Source of the DNA: Kwoniella bestiolae CBS 10118
Lineage: Eukaryota > Basidiomycota > Tremellomycetes > Tremellales > Cryptococcaceae
NCBI RefSeq assembly: GCF_000512585.2
Contig: NC_089241.1
Location: forward strand, 2,790,001-2,854,000
Length of the DNA: 64,000 bases
Direction of reading: 5' to 3'
Below the pieces are notes generated by a model. It was not told the DNA's origin, made no database searches, and saw only the letters and a list, made by a program, of their open reading frames with translations. The translations under genes were made by a program, and so were the position numbers. Positions 1 through 12,200 of this stretch are shown in pieces (position 1 is the stretch's first letter; each line of letters opens with the position of its first letter).

Positions 1-791
1 GGGTACGACGAGACGAGTCACTTGTTGCCTCTGCTCGAGCACGAGCAGAGATGTGTCACTCAGTCAAATGGTGGAGTGCGACGAGGTATACAAGGGATCA
101 TTATCGTTAATTCATTAGATTGGATTAGACTACCAACGAGAATATGAGACGGGAAGATGAATGGTAAGGAACCGTATAGAAGGTGTGTATAGTATGAAGA
201 ATGATGAGTGGACTAAGACTAATCGTGAAGATGTGGAGGAAGACATTAATGGAGTTATATTTTGAAAGGAAGACATGCAATCATAAATTGAACAAGAAGA
301 GGGGAAACAATTGTCCATGATGAGGATTACGATTATTCAAATAGCGAATGTATATACAACTTTCTTTGATCTATCCCCTAGAGGTAGAGGGAAGGACGAC
401 TTGATAATTAGATTGTGGACGGCCTGGCAATGCCAAGTGATATCTCCGGTATATGAATATCAAAGGTACCTCCTTCTCTTTCTAGGTACTCTGTTTCCTC
501 CCTTGCGAGACGTTGCTAGATCAATCATCGACAAGAGATCAGCTTGAGCGGTGGTATGATGACTAGATTATGGAGAGACAGGACAAGTGTTGTTGGTGTG
601 AGGATGTGCTACTTACATGGTAGAACCAGTAATATTTCGGATTGAGGAATGGTAAGATGTAAGTCCCAATGGTAGGTTTCAGAGCTTTCACTCTGTCCGT
701 TTCGATCTATGTCACAGCTGTCACTTCAGCTCAACGTCCTTGTACTATCATGATCGAATCCCTCTCTCATGATTGACAGCTGAGTCCACTT
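1..791. other. Intergenic / left edge, no gene recognised
   Basis: No reading frame here resembles a known family and no convincing splice-linked coding series was found. A perfect 7-bp-stem palindrome (CTGCTCG-AGCA-CGAGCAG) lies at 31-48. The right end forms the 3' flank of the phosphodiesterase gene that ends at 792. Confidence 0.5.
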
Positions 792-2529
792 CTAAGCTCT
801 AAGCTTGAGAGAAGAAAAAATTCTACCCACCTCCTTCCGGATCTCCCTCCACACATCAGGCTTATCACTAATAACGCTCCTAACCCCCCACCTCCCACAC
901 TGCCTCATCTCCTCCCGATCATTAACCGTCCACGCGCAGATGGATTTCCCCTTGGATCGACATTCTTCCCTGAACCTCGCTCCGTCGGACGACGCGAGCG
1001 CCTCGTACATTATTGAAAAGCCGTGGCATTTGTCGAAAAAGTATTTACGACATTGCGGGAGGGACATGGAGATGGCGTATCGGGGCAGGTAGGGGAGGAT
1101 CGTACAGGCTGGTATGAGGAATTTGGGCTGTGGGTGGGCGGGTGGGCGGGCGGGCGAAAATAGAATCAGCTACGTTCTCTTGTATCCAAAGAGGGGCATT
1201 CTCGATGACATCGTACGAGGTATGATTATTGATTATACAATCGAGAAGATGGACTTGCTTTTGTGGGTAAAGACCCCACTCACATGCCAAATACCCAATA
1301 TCAACCTAGGAGCCAACCTGCTCTGCCACCCTTCATAACCCTCTACCACATCCTTGATCAACCCGAATAACTTGGTAGGATCGTTCTCGACTTTACAATC
1401 GATCTGTTAGGACCAGATAGGCCCGAGTGGTGGGCCCGATGAGATTAGCTGTGTTTTCTGTCGACGACTAAAGCTGAGAGAGGCGATTTGATTGGTGTCT
1501 GTCATGTAGACGAAGCGGGGTAAGATGTAATGATATAGTAACAAAGAAGGGAAGATGGACGCGATACTGACATTCAACTTGACATTCATATTTTCAGGCT
1601 GCAGCAGGATTTCCAACACCTCGCTAAATCTGGGGATGGGTTGATGAGGGGCTTTCTTGGTTCGAACGTGTCTACACCGTACGATAGAATATCAACACCT
1701 GTCGGCTGGGGTTGGAATTGGAGGGTACAAATGTCTCGAGGAGCAGAACAATACTCACTCCAACACACCGGCCCATGGCTGTTTATGTATCAACCCCTCG
1801 CCATTGGTCGTTCGGTGCAACTCTGGATCGTGGAATAATACCAGCACATTGTCCGCTGTGATGTGGATGTCTGGGGGGTACAGACAAATGTCAGCGAAAT
1901 GTAATTATATTGTAAGAACATTGGGATGTATCAAGTCGTAGGCACGATCCCACTCACCCGTCTCTATACCGTCCGCACCGGCTTTGCAAGCTTCCACAAA
2001 GGATGCTTTCGTATTTTCAGCTGTGATAGCATGTCAGACACGTTGGTTCGTTGATGAAAGGATTGACATCGACGTTGTATGATGATGAGCACGTGTGTGG
2101 CGTAGAAGGAGAAGGATGATGGGAAAGGGTAAGTATGTGTAAGCTACAAACCTTCCTTTCCACTAAGTTGATCAAGTAGTGTTGACTTACGAAAACTAGC
2201 TGAAGCCTATACAATCACACGCGAATGATCAACCATATCAGCTATCCTGTGGCTATTATATAGATAAGAGGATATGACGAGAGATAAACGAATAGACTCA
2301 AACTTACACCCCGATGTCCCCAACATTCAGGTATATCCTGACCTTGCTGTAACTTATCAAATGGATTCTCAAGCTCGAATTCAGATACGGCGGGAGACTG
2401 AAGGACTGTCGAGAAGGCGGGTGAAGGTCCAGCAGAGTTGGAGGGAGATAAGGCTGGGGTGGGGAGGGTGGACTCGGGGCGTGAGATTGCACCGGTGGTG
2501 GGTTTACTGTTGTGGTTGGGTTTGGACAT
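792..2529 (-). CDS. Glycerophosphodiester phosphodiesterase (GDPD family)
   Basis: Predicted to hydrolyse glycerophosphodiesters to glycerol-3-phosphate and an alcohol. The model has seven exons (2308-2529, 2191-2206, 1958-2020, 1759-1870, 1572-1671, 1284-1403, 792-1127), all in phase, giving about 322 aa. The catalytic signature is visible: GHRGASASFPENT near residue 71, then ADGIETDIHIT, then LFHDPELHRTTNG, and near the C-terminus ICAWTVND and GVRSVISDKP, the usual end of the GDPD barrel. The second exon is only 16 nt and encodes the ASASF piece of the active-site loop. The start at 2529 is preceded by an in-frame extension to 2724 with a hydrophobic stretch (ALLALVLCGIL), so a longer membrane-anchored form starting upstream cannot be excluded; the short start is preferred because the extension lies in the likely 5' UTR. 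Family assignment is secure, substrate is not. Confidence 0.9.
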
Positions 2530-4044
2530 TGTATCGCCTTGCTTCTTGAATGATACAGAATTGGAATTATCGATTGGTTGGAATGTTATATTGAAGAACG
2601 AGGACGATGTAGAGGTAGATAAGGTATTTATACCTTTTCCCAGAATACCGCAGAGTACCAAAGCTAGTAAAGCACGAGCCAAGGCTGAGCTGAGATAGAA
2701 TTCGATTCGATTCGAAAATAACAAATGTGCGTTATGTCGTTATGTCCAGGAGGACAACAAGGGAGGACCACGGGGATGTCGAACAAACGTGCGTCGGTAG
2801 TTGATAAGTGAAACAAGTCGAGTGATAAACAAACAATGCGTCGCTCCCTTGGCCTTGCTTGAGCGTACTAGTATAGCGTAAAGGATCTAAAATGAAAGGA
2901 CCTGTTTATATAAGTATAGTATGGTATGATCCTTGGTATATGTGTCTGTGTCGAGTCGGATGACAGTATAGAAATTGTTGGGGGTGAGGCTTGACTTGGT
3001 TCAAGATGCGATATAATCGGATCACGGGGTATGTTTTAGGTATGTTGGTCTATGCAGATCACTTGATGGATCACGAGGAAGGAAACGTCTATATATCTAT
3101 GTTGGCTGATGAGCGGATGAAAAGGGAAGGAAACCTATCGGACGGGAAAGAGAATAACAGATGAATTGAATAAAGTTGAATAGATGGATGACTGGATTCA
3201 ACTTTTCAGAGACGTGTAATATGATTACCGGAATCTCTGCTATGTGGAGTGAGAATTTTATGACAGCATTACTCATTTTCTCAGGGAAAGGTTAAACGAA
3301 TATTTGCGGTATCGATTGGAATGGTTACGTACCACTCTTCAGAATTGGAAGAACTTTATTTCACTATAATAAAAATGGGTTCGCGTTGTTAGGGAAGATA
3401 TCTTTTTGTTGTTTACTTTGCATTGGGTTGATCATCATGGTAGCGTATACGTGATGATCGACGATATCATCCAAGCAAGCGTTCGATCATCTGATCTACA
3501 CGCTTACCCCGCAGTAACCATAAAACTCGGATCCTTCGTCCAGTCCAAATTAGTGGGGACACGGGACCTAGGAGGCGTGTGTATTGATGGGACCTGTTGA
3601 CTTGCGACACTAGCTTCTGGACCTACTGATGGTGGCAAGGGATCTTCTCTCCCCCACATCAATTATAATAAGCATGACCTGACTCCATCTCGATATATCG
3701 GATCGAGCGTACCGGTCTGGTAGAAATCGCAGGCCATGGGGGGGTTCATCAATTCCGTCCAGAGTACACAAGCACACAACACATATATCAATATGCCCAA
3801 GGCAACTCAACATACACCCAAATGTACCGTTCCCCTTTGTACACATCAAAACAATAAGAGTATCATCCAGTACATACAACAGAGTTACCAGATCGGAAGC
3901 ATGTACGGATCCACCTCGTATCGTAAAAGTAGTGGCGAGTACTTTCTCACTGATCTATGGATATATGCATGAGTATCGTGCACCTACCTATCACCTGCTT
4001 ACATGCTATACTCATACCTCACTCGTACCAGCTCAAAACTAATC
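2530..4044. other. Intergenic region, 1.5 kb, divergent promoters
   Basis: This lies between the head of the phosphodiesterase gene (-) and the head of the small membrane-protein gene (+). Reading frames at 3406-3600 and 3610-3879 have no recognisable motif and no supporting splice structure. I see no RNA gene or repeat here; it probably holds two promoters and 5' UTRs. Confidence 0.4.
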
Positions 4045-4800
4045 ATGTCAAGCACCACCACTTCACGAACATTCATATTCACTCCACCCCCCGACGGCGC
4101 ACCTGTAGGTTGGACCCCTTCCAATAACGACAATACGAATCATGGGGGAATAAGCAAGACAGTCCTAGCTATCATATTGACATTGTGCGGGGTGGTGCTC
4201 TTCTGGCTTCTTGCCATGGGGTATTGGATCTACTCAATGTATGTGCCGTGTCCTTCTAGCTCATAGCTTACTTCAACTCCCCTCGTCGATTAACCAAGAT
4301 GATTCCGCTAACACCAACATGTCTCTCTCTGCTTTAGACGCAAACTCCGCCGCACCAAGCTCCTCGCTCAACACTCAACCGAAGGTCGTCGCCAAACATG
4401 GTTAGATGCTTCCAATATCCCTTCACCTCCTATTAGTCCCATAACTCATACCTTCGGGTTTGGACTTGGCCTGGGTCGTACGCACAACACCAGCATGGCC
4501 AAAGCCGAGTCTGAAGGAGGTAGAAGTAATCATAGACATTCCATTGGATCGACGGTTGTGGGGTCGGAATATACAGCTAAGAGTTCTGGGAAGGGGATTC
4601 TGAGAGGTGATGGGGAGAAACGTACGTCCTATTCTCCAGGTCCGGCATGGGTCATACTGTATCCATTCTTGTTGCTATGATTGGCTGATTTGCTTTCATG
4701 GATGGGTTTGTCAGGCGATAAGGCAAGTACGAACGTAAGAATCATGAGCCAAGATACCACCACCACCACCACGACCAGCCATTACGACTCTTCAATATGA
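4045..4800 (+). CDS. Small single-pass membrane protein, unknown function
   Basis: Three exons (4045-4238, 4338-4621, 4715-4800) join in phase to about 187 aa. The product has a short Ser/Thr/Pro-rich N-terminal part without an obvious cleaved signal, one strong transmembrane segment at about residues 36-62 (TVLAIILTLCGVVLFWLLAM followed by GYWIYS), then a basic stop-transfer patch (RKLRRTK) and a Ser/Gly-rich tail ending in a run of threonines. The basic patch after the membrane segment suggests a cytoplasmic tail. An earlier in-frame ATG at 4003 exists, but the 4045 ATG gives a cleaner N-terminus. I do not recognise the family; it may be restricted to Tremellales. Confidence 0.7.
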
Positions 4801-4889
4801 GTATGAAATGCGGTTCCTCCGGAAACGACTGTACAGAGGGCTTTATGGTTTATGAGCTTGGAGCTTGGCTTGGGTCATCAGATTGTCGT

Positions 4890-4914
4890 CTTGTCTTGTC
4901 TTGTCTTGTCTTGT
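4890..4914 (+). repeat. (CTTGT)5 microsatellite
   Basis: Five perfect tandem copies of CTTGT lie just downstream of the stop codon of the small membrane-protein gene, probably in its 3' UTR or terminator region. Confidence 0.9.
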
Positions 4915-5093
4915 ACTACATTTCCGGGACATCAATTATATGATTGTGAATACGCTTTTGCAGATAGATGTAAGCAGGTAGATGATGGTCATGTATCATA
5001 ACTTTCAACGCAACAGAACAGAAAGATAACAGACATTGTTTGATTTGAAGATTACATACATTCATCGAACTGATACAACATTAATCAAAACAA

Positions 5094-6226
5094 TCATAGT
5101 CTACGCGACGTTGGTAAGAGCTGGAGGGGCATCGATATCTTCTCTTTCTCCTTTTTAGTTATCTCCTCGACCTTCTCTTTGCCCTTCCCTTTGGTATCGG
5201 CGGTAAGAGTGGTAGTAGTGGGTTTCTTCTTTTTCTTGAGCAGCATGGCTATAAAGTCAGATGCAATCAGCAAAGATACGAAAACGAAGAGTAAACAGGC
5301 GTAGAACCGTCAAAACAGCAAATATTGGATGTTTCCCTCAACCTTATCCTAAGAAGGCGAGGCAAACTCACCCTTGCTCACAGCGTTCCTAACACCCTCA
5401 TTAATCTCCCTACTCTCCTCCAAAAACTTATTATCCTCAAACTTGTACTTCTTAGCAGCCAGCTCCTCGAGGTTCACATCCTCCACTTTACGCTTAGATG
5501 ACCCCTCCCCCTGCGCATCATCGTCGAAAGAGTCAGGAGTGGATATGCCCAGCTTACGTTCAAGAGCTTCAAGCTTGGATTTCTCTTCGGCTGCTAGCTT
5601 GGCTCGGAGGGCGGGGGCGGATTCGAGGAGGTCTGCTTGTCTGTGGGGGATGTTAGCGTGTGCACTGTTTGTATATAGATAAAACTCTCAAGGTGAGGAG
5701 TGGTGAAAAGTCATTTTGCCGGGAAAGATGATAGTATGATTTATATAGGGGATAAGGAGCATTATGAGTTCATAACAGATAGGATGGTATAGGACGATGA
5801 CAAAAGATTGAGTGCGATTAAAAAACGAAATGTTGGAGAAAGAAAGAAAGAAACCATAACCCACCTCTGAGCCTCTTTGATAGTCCCCAACCTCCTCCCG
5901 CTCAAATCCCTACAAGAATCCATATTTGTCGCTTTTCCCGTTGACATCCTCCCCCCCGCCGCTCTAAGCTGAGACCCAAATCCACCTTTCCCACCTGGTA
6001 ATCTCGCGCAGACATTGATACTTATTGGATGGTTTGGCGAGTCGGCATGTCGGAGTGATGAGATGGGTGTGTGGGGGGATAAGATGTGGGTGGAAGTTCT
6101 TAGGTATGTGTTGTTGCTTAAGAGAGTTGGGGGAAGGGGGAGGTCGGATACGAGGGTTTCGGGGTGGACATTTAGGGATTGGAAGGGGAGGGGGGCGGGG
6201 AGGTGGAGATGGATTGTTTGGAGCAT
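5094..6226 (-). CDS. SDE2: SDE2-like splicing/telomere-maintenance factor
   Basis: Three exons (5865-6226, 5372-5640, 5094-5248) give about 261 aa. Sde2 is made as a precursor: a ubiquitin-like N-terminal domain is cut off after a Gly-Gly, and the C-terminal part, starting with Lys, joins the spliceosome to promote excision of particular introns. Here the cleavage site reads LPGGKGGFGSQLRAAGG near residues 76-92, followed by the conserved CRDLSGRRL. The rest is charged and Lys-rich with coiled-coil character (LEALERKLGI, KYKFEDNKFLEESREI, KKKKKP), as in the family. The start at 6226 gives a ubiquitin-like domain of normal length. The exact C-terminus is uncertain: this frame ends at 5094, but a neighbouring frame would give a sensible end (APPALTNVA then stop) about 7 bp earlier, so one splice site near 5150 may be misplaced. 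The gene is head-to-head with the J-protein gene. Confidence 0.85.
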
Positions 6227-6794
6227 GTTGGGTCTTCTGAGTTGGATTGGTCTTGTCCGTAATTGAGAGTAGATTGATGTATCATCTGTTGATGATGTTG
6301 CCTGCTGCTTTCTATAAGTTGAACCTAGAAGAGACAGAGAGACGACGGTGAATTAGGTGGCAATAACCTTGCTCGTCGGTCACGGTATGTGAGAGGCGGG
6401 AATAACGGATACAACGTAGATGTGGCACACAAGCAGTATCGTCGTGGCACCTTCAGGGTACAAGTGGTCCATGGCCGGTGGTCAGTTTCAGTTAGTGGAT
6501 GTCTCGTGTGGTAACAGAGTGTTACCAAGAAATGGTAACTTACCAGTGAATTAACGTTAATTCGACCAATCCGTCTTTTTCGAGATTGAAGAATCAGCGT
6601 CCACTATCAATCCAACTTTGTTACACCAACATCAACATCAAACCGTCACCTGCAGCTGTCATTGTCAGTCCGACTCCTCTCTCATCCTAGCATCAAAGTG
6701 TCTCTTCACATCCACACAGCTTCATACTAGTAGCCTACTCGACACCTGTCACTTTCCTTTCGATACCTCTTCTACCCTCCTCAGCCCAACCAAC
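6227..6794. promoter_or_regulatory. Divergent promoter between SDE2 and the J-protein gene
   Basis: A 568-bp gap between two divergent start codons. A long CT-rich tract on the + strand directly precedes the J-protein ATG, typical of fungal 5' leaders. No RNA gene or repeat is visible. Confidence 0.5.
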
Positions 6795-8883
6795 ATGGAA
6801 GTCAACAAAGAAGAAGCCCTCCGATGCCTCTCCATCTCCTCCAAACATCGATCCAACTCCAATCTCCCCTCCGCACTGAAATTCGCCAAGAAGTCTGTAG
6901 CGCTGTATACGACGCCAGAGGGAGAGGCGATGGTGATTGCTATAGAAAGGGAGATTGAATCTGGTGGGAGTGGGTCGGGAACTTCTACTCCTACGCCTGG
7001 CAGCTCGACACCTAACGGGGATGCGGGGAGTAAAGCGAAAGCTTCGGGGGTGGAGGAACATCTTACTTCTGCTCATTCTAGACCTGGCCACGGGACGAAA
7101 TCTACTACTTCTGCTACGAATAAGGAAAGTGCAGGTGCCGGAGGAAGCAAAAAGAGTTATACGGCCAAGCAGATGGAGGTTGTCAAAAGGGTTAAGGGCT
7201 GCAAGCATCATGAGTATTATGAGATTTTGGCGGGTGAGTATATCTTGGTTGGTCGTATCTTTGTCGGTCGTTGAGTGTGCAAAAGCTGATGATGTTCATT
7301 GTGGACAGTCGAGAAAACATGTACTGAGAACGATGTGAAGAAAGCTTACAAGAAGGTATGTCTCAGCTTGCACAACGATCTAAAGCATATCATTCAGCTG
7401 ATTACTGTTGTCGATGATAGCTCGCACTGGCTTTGCATCCTGATAAGAAGTGGGTATCGTATTCTAGCTAAGTGTACCAAAAGGTTTGGATCATATAGCT
7501 AATGAGCTTGAGTAGTAATGCACCAGGAGCAGACGAAGCGTTCAAGAGTGAGCAATCCTTTATGACTATCACTATCATCCTATTCTTCCTCACACATATC
7601 CCACATCAGCGCATGACCTTCCTCACGACATCACCCTTTTCTCGCTCCAAGCCTCAAAGTCATCTACTGACGTTTTACTATCTATCGCAGTGGTATCAAA
7701 AGCCTTCCAAGTCCTCTCCGACCCCAACCTAAAAGCCTCGTTCGATGCCAATCCATCATACGACCCTACGCAGCGTAATCCTGGGATGTCCGCTTCGTCA
7801 GGTATGCGAGGATTCGGTGGAGGAGGGGGAGGGGGACCGGGGATGTATCAGACGGAGATTAATCCTGAGGATTTGTTTAATATGTTCTTTGGTGAGTAAT
7901 GTTTGCATGTGTTGGATTAGGTGGTGGGAAAGGGATGATATGGAGCATGGAAGATGCATGAGAAGATGGTGTTGAATGCTGTCATACTCGGTGGTTGATC
8001 TAGAAGATGGGTGATATCTGATCGAGCGACTTAGAACTCGCGTTTTTGACACATCTGCTGACTACTCATCTCTCACTCTAGGCGGTGGTGGTGGTGGATT
8101 CGGTGGATCACCATTCGGTCAAGCCAATGGTAAGTCCCCTACAACATATCAGATGGCTGTATCGCATCGTCGTAACGACTTTAGCTGATATCGTGTGCTG
8201 CTGCGTTCAGTATTCACATTCGGCGGTCCAGGCGGATTTCAAGCGCACTACGGAGGTCGACCCCGTCGTCCCCAACCTCGTGGTCCAGGTGCAGCTGCGG
8301 GAACCGAGTCAAGTCCCCTCGTAGCGTTATTACCCATAATCATCCTATTCGCCTTCGCCCTCATCTCTATCATCCCTTCGCTATTCTCCGGAAACTCTCA
8401 ACCCGACCCTTCGTATGGGTTCGAGAAATCTGTGAAGCTCAATCTTAATAGGGAGACGTCGAATTGGAAGGTGCCGTACTATGTGAATAATCAGGAATGG
8501 GAGAACTCGGAGATCTTCAAGTCTGTACCTGATAATAGGAAGGGGAAGGGGAATGAGGGGTTGTATAGTCCCAAATTGAGGGGGTTCGAGAGGGGGGTGG
8601 AGAATGTTTATGCAAGGAGATTACAGAACGAGGTGGGTCTCTTTTATAGAAAGAACAACTGCTCTGGTCGTGTATTCCTACTTAGTTGTCAGACTGGTTA
8701 GCTGACTGTTTGCACACATAGTGCCAATACTTCCTAGATCTCAAACAACAACGTATCAACGAGAACTCTGGATTCTTCGGTATAGGTGCCAACACCGACA
8801 AGTTGAGAGAGATCAGACAGCAGAAGAGCCCTGCGTGCGAGCAACTGAGGAAATGGGGTTTGATCAATCAGGGGAGTTGGTAG
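6795..8883 (+). CDS. HLJ1: ER-membrane J-protein (DnaJ domain + DUF1977, DNAJB12/HLJ1 type)
   Basis: Tail-anchored-like Hsp40 co-chaperone that recruits Hsp70 to the ER membrane and supports ER-associated degradation. Eight in-phase exons (6795-7233, 7309-7355, 7421-7449, 7516-7547, 7691-7891, 8082-8129, 8211-8632, 8722-8883) give about 459 aa. The N-terminus (MEVNKEEALRCLSIS) is the usual helical start of the DNAJB12/14 group. The J domain runs from HHEYYEIL through ALALHPDKN (intact HPD motif) to AFQVLSDPNLKASFD. A Gly-rich linker follows (GFGGGGGGG and GGGGGFGG), then one transmembrane segment (LVALLPIIILFAFALISII) and the DUF1977-type lumenal part (WKVPYYVNNQEW). Two exons within the J domain are only 29 and 32 nt. 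All motifs are intact. Confidence 0.93.
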
Positions 8884-9289
8884 TGGCAGTGTCAAGGGGT
8901 TTTGATCAGACTGCTCGCATAGGATATAGTATAGGATTAGATGTAGATAGAATGATTTGTTCAAAAGTGTTTTTTATAAGCATATCTCATCTATCGGTCA
9001 GTCATTCAATGCATGCATGCATCGGAATCTCGTTTCGTAATGCTCCATGCAATGCAAGTGTGAATGATCAGGCTCACCAAATGCACATTGTCACTCCGGT
9101 TGCCTCCACTTTGACCTCGTCAGTATCAGGCACACTCTATTGAAAATGTTTGAACCCAGGATGAAAATGTTTTTTCAGTCTTGCGTCTGTCTCCGTCTTG
9201 CGTCCATCCAAGAATAACATCTTGACATACTATCTACCATCCATAACCAACACCTCATCCCCACAGAGGTCTTGAGAAAGAGAGACAAA
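8884..9289. other. Intergenic, J-protein 3' end to Pol I subunit promoter
   Basis: About 400 bp holding the 3' flank of the J-protein gene and the promoter of the polymerase gene. I see no gene; a small frame across 8721-9143 is an artefact of the preceding last exon. Confidence 0.45.
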
Positions 9290-12200
9290 ATGGTAGCCTC
9301 CTTCGATCCCCTCTCACCTTCCTTCGCCTCCTCATCAGGGAGCGTCGACAAATCAACCTTCAAGACCCTCACCCGTGAGAGACAATTCCGACATCCCCCC
9401 GCCAACGCATCGGACGTACCTGCGCTAGATGAGCTTGTCCAACCTCATATACAGTCTTTCAATGCGCTGATAGAGGACGAGGGGAATAAGGGGCTGTTAC
9501 AATTGGGTGTCGAGGATATAGGGGAGAAAGTCGTATTTGATGGGAGGGAGTATGAGAATGATCAGGCGGGTTTTGGAAGTAAGATTAGCTGTGAGTGGGG
9601 TTCATCGTTCATCTTGCTTATCCTTGCGCTTTATGCTGGTGCTTCGAAGGGACCAGTGTCTGTCTCTGGTCACTCGCAATCTATGAAGATGCGTAATTTA
9701 TATTGAACTTGAGCTGGATTGCTTATTTCATAACTATAGACCGCATCGACAGAGTAGCGCTCTCCAAACCGCTCGTTCCGGAGAAAGACAAGTTGGCGAT
9801 CGAACGACGTATATTCCCTGCTGAGGTTAGTCGACTACTCGCGGAATGTTGCCCTGCCAGATCGCTTACCATGTATGTTTCGGGTTTATAGGCAAGAGAA
9901 CGTCTCACCACCTACCGATCTAGACTCACAGTCAACATACGATGGACTGTTACTGGACCTGATGGGGTTTCGAGGGAGCATGAGGAGATTAAGGAATGTG
10001 GGCTGTTGCCTGTTATGACGAGGGTAAGTGACTATTTGATTTCGGCTGCATCAAGCTGCTGTCGAAGAGGCATGTCACGTTCTTCATTGGTTTGATACCT
10101 GAATGATTTGACTGGTCTGAGAGCAACCGAGCATCAGTAGAAGAAAACAAACTGATGATTTACCTCCCTCCGTTTCTAGTCAATCCGATGTAATCTCCAA
10201 AACCTCTCCGCCGAAGAACTCATCTCCCACGGCGAAGAATCCACCTCTTTCGGAGGATATTTCATCGTAAACGGAAATGAGAAGATCATCCGATATCTCA
10301 TCTTACCAAGACGACATCATCCCCTCAACTTGTACAGACCATCATTCGCCAAACGAGGAGTAGGGTACACCCCATACGGATGTCAGATTCGATGTGTCAG
10401 ACCGGACCAATCGGCATGTACCAATACCATCCATTACCTCTCCAACGGAGGTGCCACCCTCAGATTCGCCTGGAGGAAAGTAGAGTACATGATTCCGTTG
10501 ATGCTTATTCTCAAGGCGTTGGTGAACGCATCGGACAAGGAGATCTTCGAAGGATTGATTCAAGGGGAATATGATAATACCTTCTTGACGGACCGAGTGG
10601 AACTCTTATTAAGAGGACAGAAGACATGGAATCTCCAAACTGGAGAACAATGTTTGGATTACCTGGGAGAGAAGTTCAGAGTGGTACTTGGTTGTCCGGA
10701 GGATTGGAATAATATCCAAGTCGGGAGTTTCCTGCTTTCAAGGGTGGTTCTGGTGCATCTGCCTAATCCTAGAGATAAATTCAGGATGTTGATGTGAGTC
10801 CAAGTTCTCCTTGACATGATCTATTCGCTTCTCTCCTGTGCACTAGACTGATTGTTGCGATTACTCCAGCTTCATGCTTCGAAAGCTCTATTCACTTGTT
10901 TCTGGTGCTTCATGCGCCGATAACCCCGATTCACCTCAACACCATGAAGTTCTTTTACCTGGTTTCTTGTACGGTATGATCATCAAAGAACGATTCGATG
11001 ATTGCCTGAACGCTGTCAAGCTGCAGATTCAACAGGATCTGAGACAGGGCAAAGCAAGAAGCTTTTCTGATCGTAAGTTGCTTTCTTCACCTCGCATATA
11101 AAGGTATGAAACGATCAATTGATACACTCGACCAGCCAAATACTTCACTTCCGTTCTCGCCAAAACCAATTGGGACATCGGAGCGAAACTCTCATACTTC
11201 TTGGCTACTGGTAATCTTGTCTCTCCGACCGGTCTCGATCTCCAGCAAACATCAGGTTATACCATTGTCGCTGAGAAGTTGAACTTTTATCGATACCTGA
11301 GTCATTTCAGGTGTATCCATCGAGGTGCTTTCTTTGCGGAGTTGAAGACTACCGATGTCAGAAAGTTGAGACCTGAATCATGGGGTAAGTGGATCAGCTT
11401 AGTAAACTCCTAGGAACATCAAGCTGACGAGTCATCATTCCTTAGGTTTCCTATGCCCCGTACATACTCCCGATGGTTCTCCATGTGGTCTTCTGAATCA
11501 CTTATCGCACACATGTAAGATCGTGGTGGGCCAGCTCGACACCTCACATATCCCCGCATTACTCTCAGCACACGGTATGACCCAGATCTTCGCCTCTTCC
11601 ATCGATGGTCGACGGATGGTATGTATTCAACTGGATGGTCGAGTGATAGGATATGCCTCTCCTCAAAAGTCCAAACAACTTGCCAACCTCTTACGAAAAT
11701 TGAAGACCGAGGGTAACTCAAAGGTACCAATCGATGTTGAGATTGGTTATGTTCCCGTTACCAAGGGAGGCCAATACCCTGGTTTATACCTTTTCTCATC
11801 GAGAAGTAGAATGATGAGACCCGTGACGTACCTTGAGAATGGCAAGTTAGATCACTTGGGTACTTTCGAACAGGTCTACATGGATGTTGCGATTACGAAG
11901 CAGGAGATCGAGAATGGCGTGACTACTCATCTGGAATTGGATCCGACGAGTATGTTGTCAGTCATTGCGAATTTGACGCCTTTCTCGGATTTTAATCAGA
12001 GTCCTAGGAATATGTATCAGGTTAGTTTCCCACTTCTTTCCACTGTATACCTTCCGCAGCTAGTCAAGCTTTGCTCCTGAGTTGAACTGGAGGGGTAGGC
12101 CATAGCTAATATTTTCTTGCGACGCAGTGCCAGATGGGTAAACAATCTATGGGTACACCTTCTACTGCGCTGAACAAGCGAACAGATAACAAGATGGTAA

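Noticed and set aside
6325..6528. 67-codon minus frame in the SDE2/J-protein promoter
   Set aside because: Begins in the CT/AG-rich leader, has no motif and lies between two divergent start codons.
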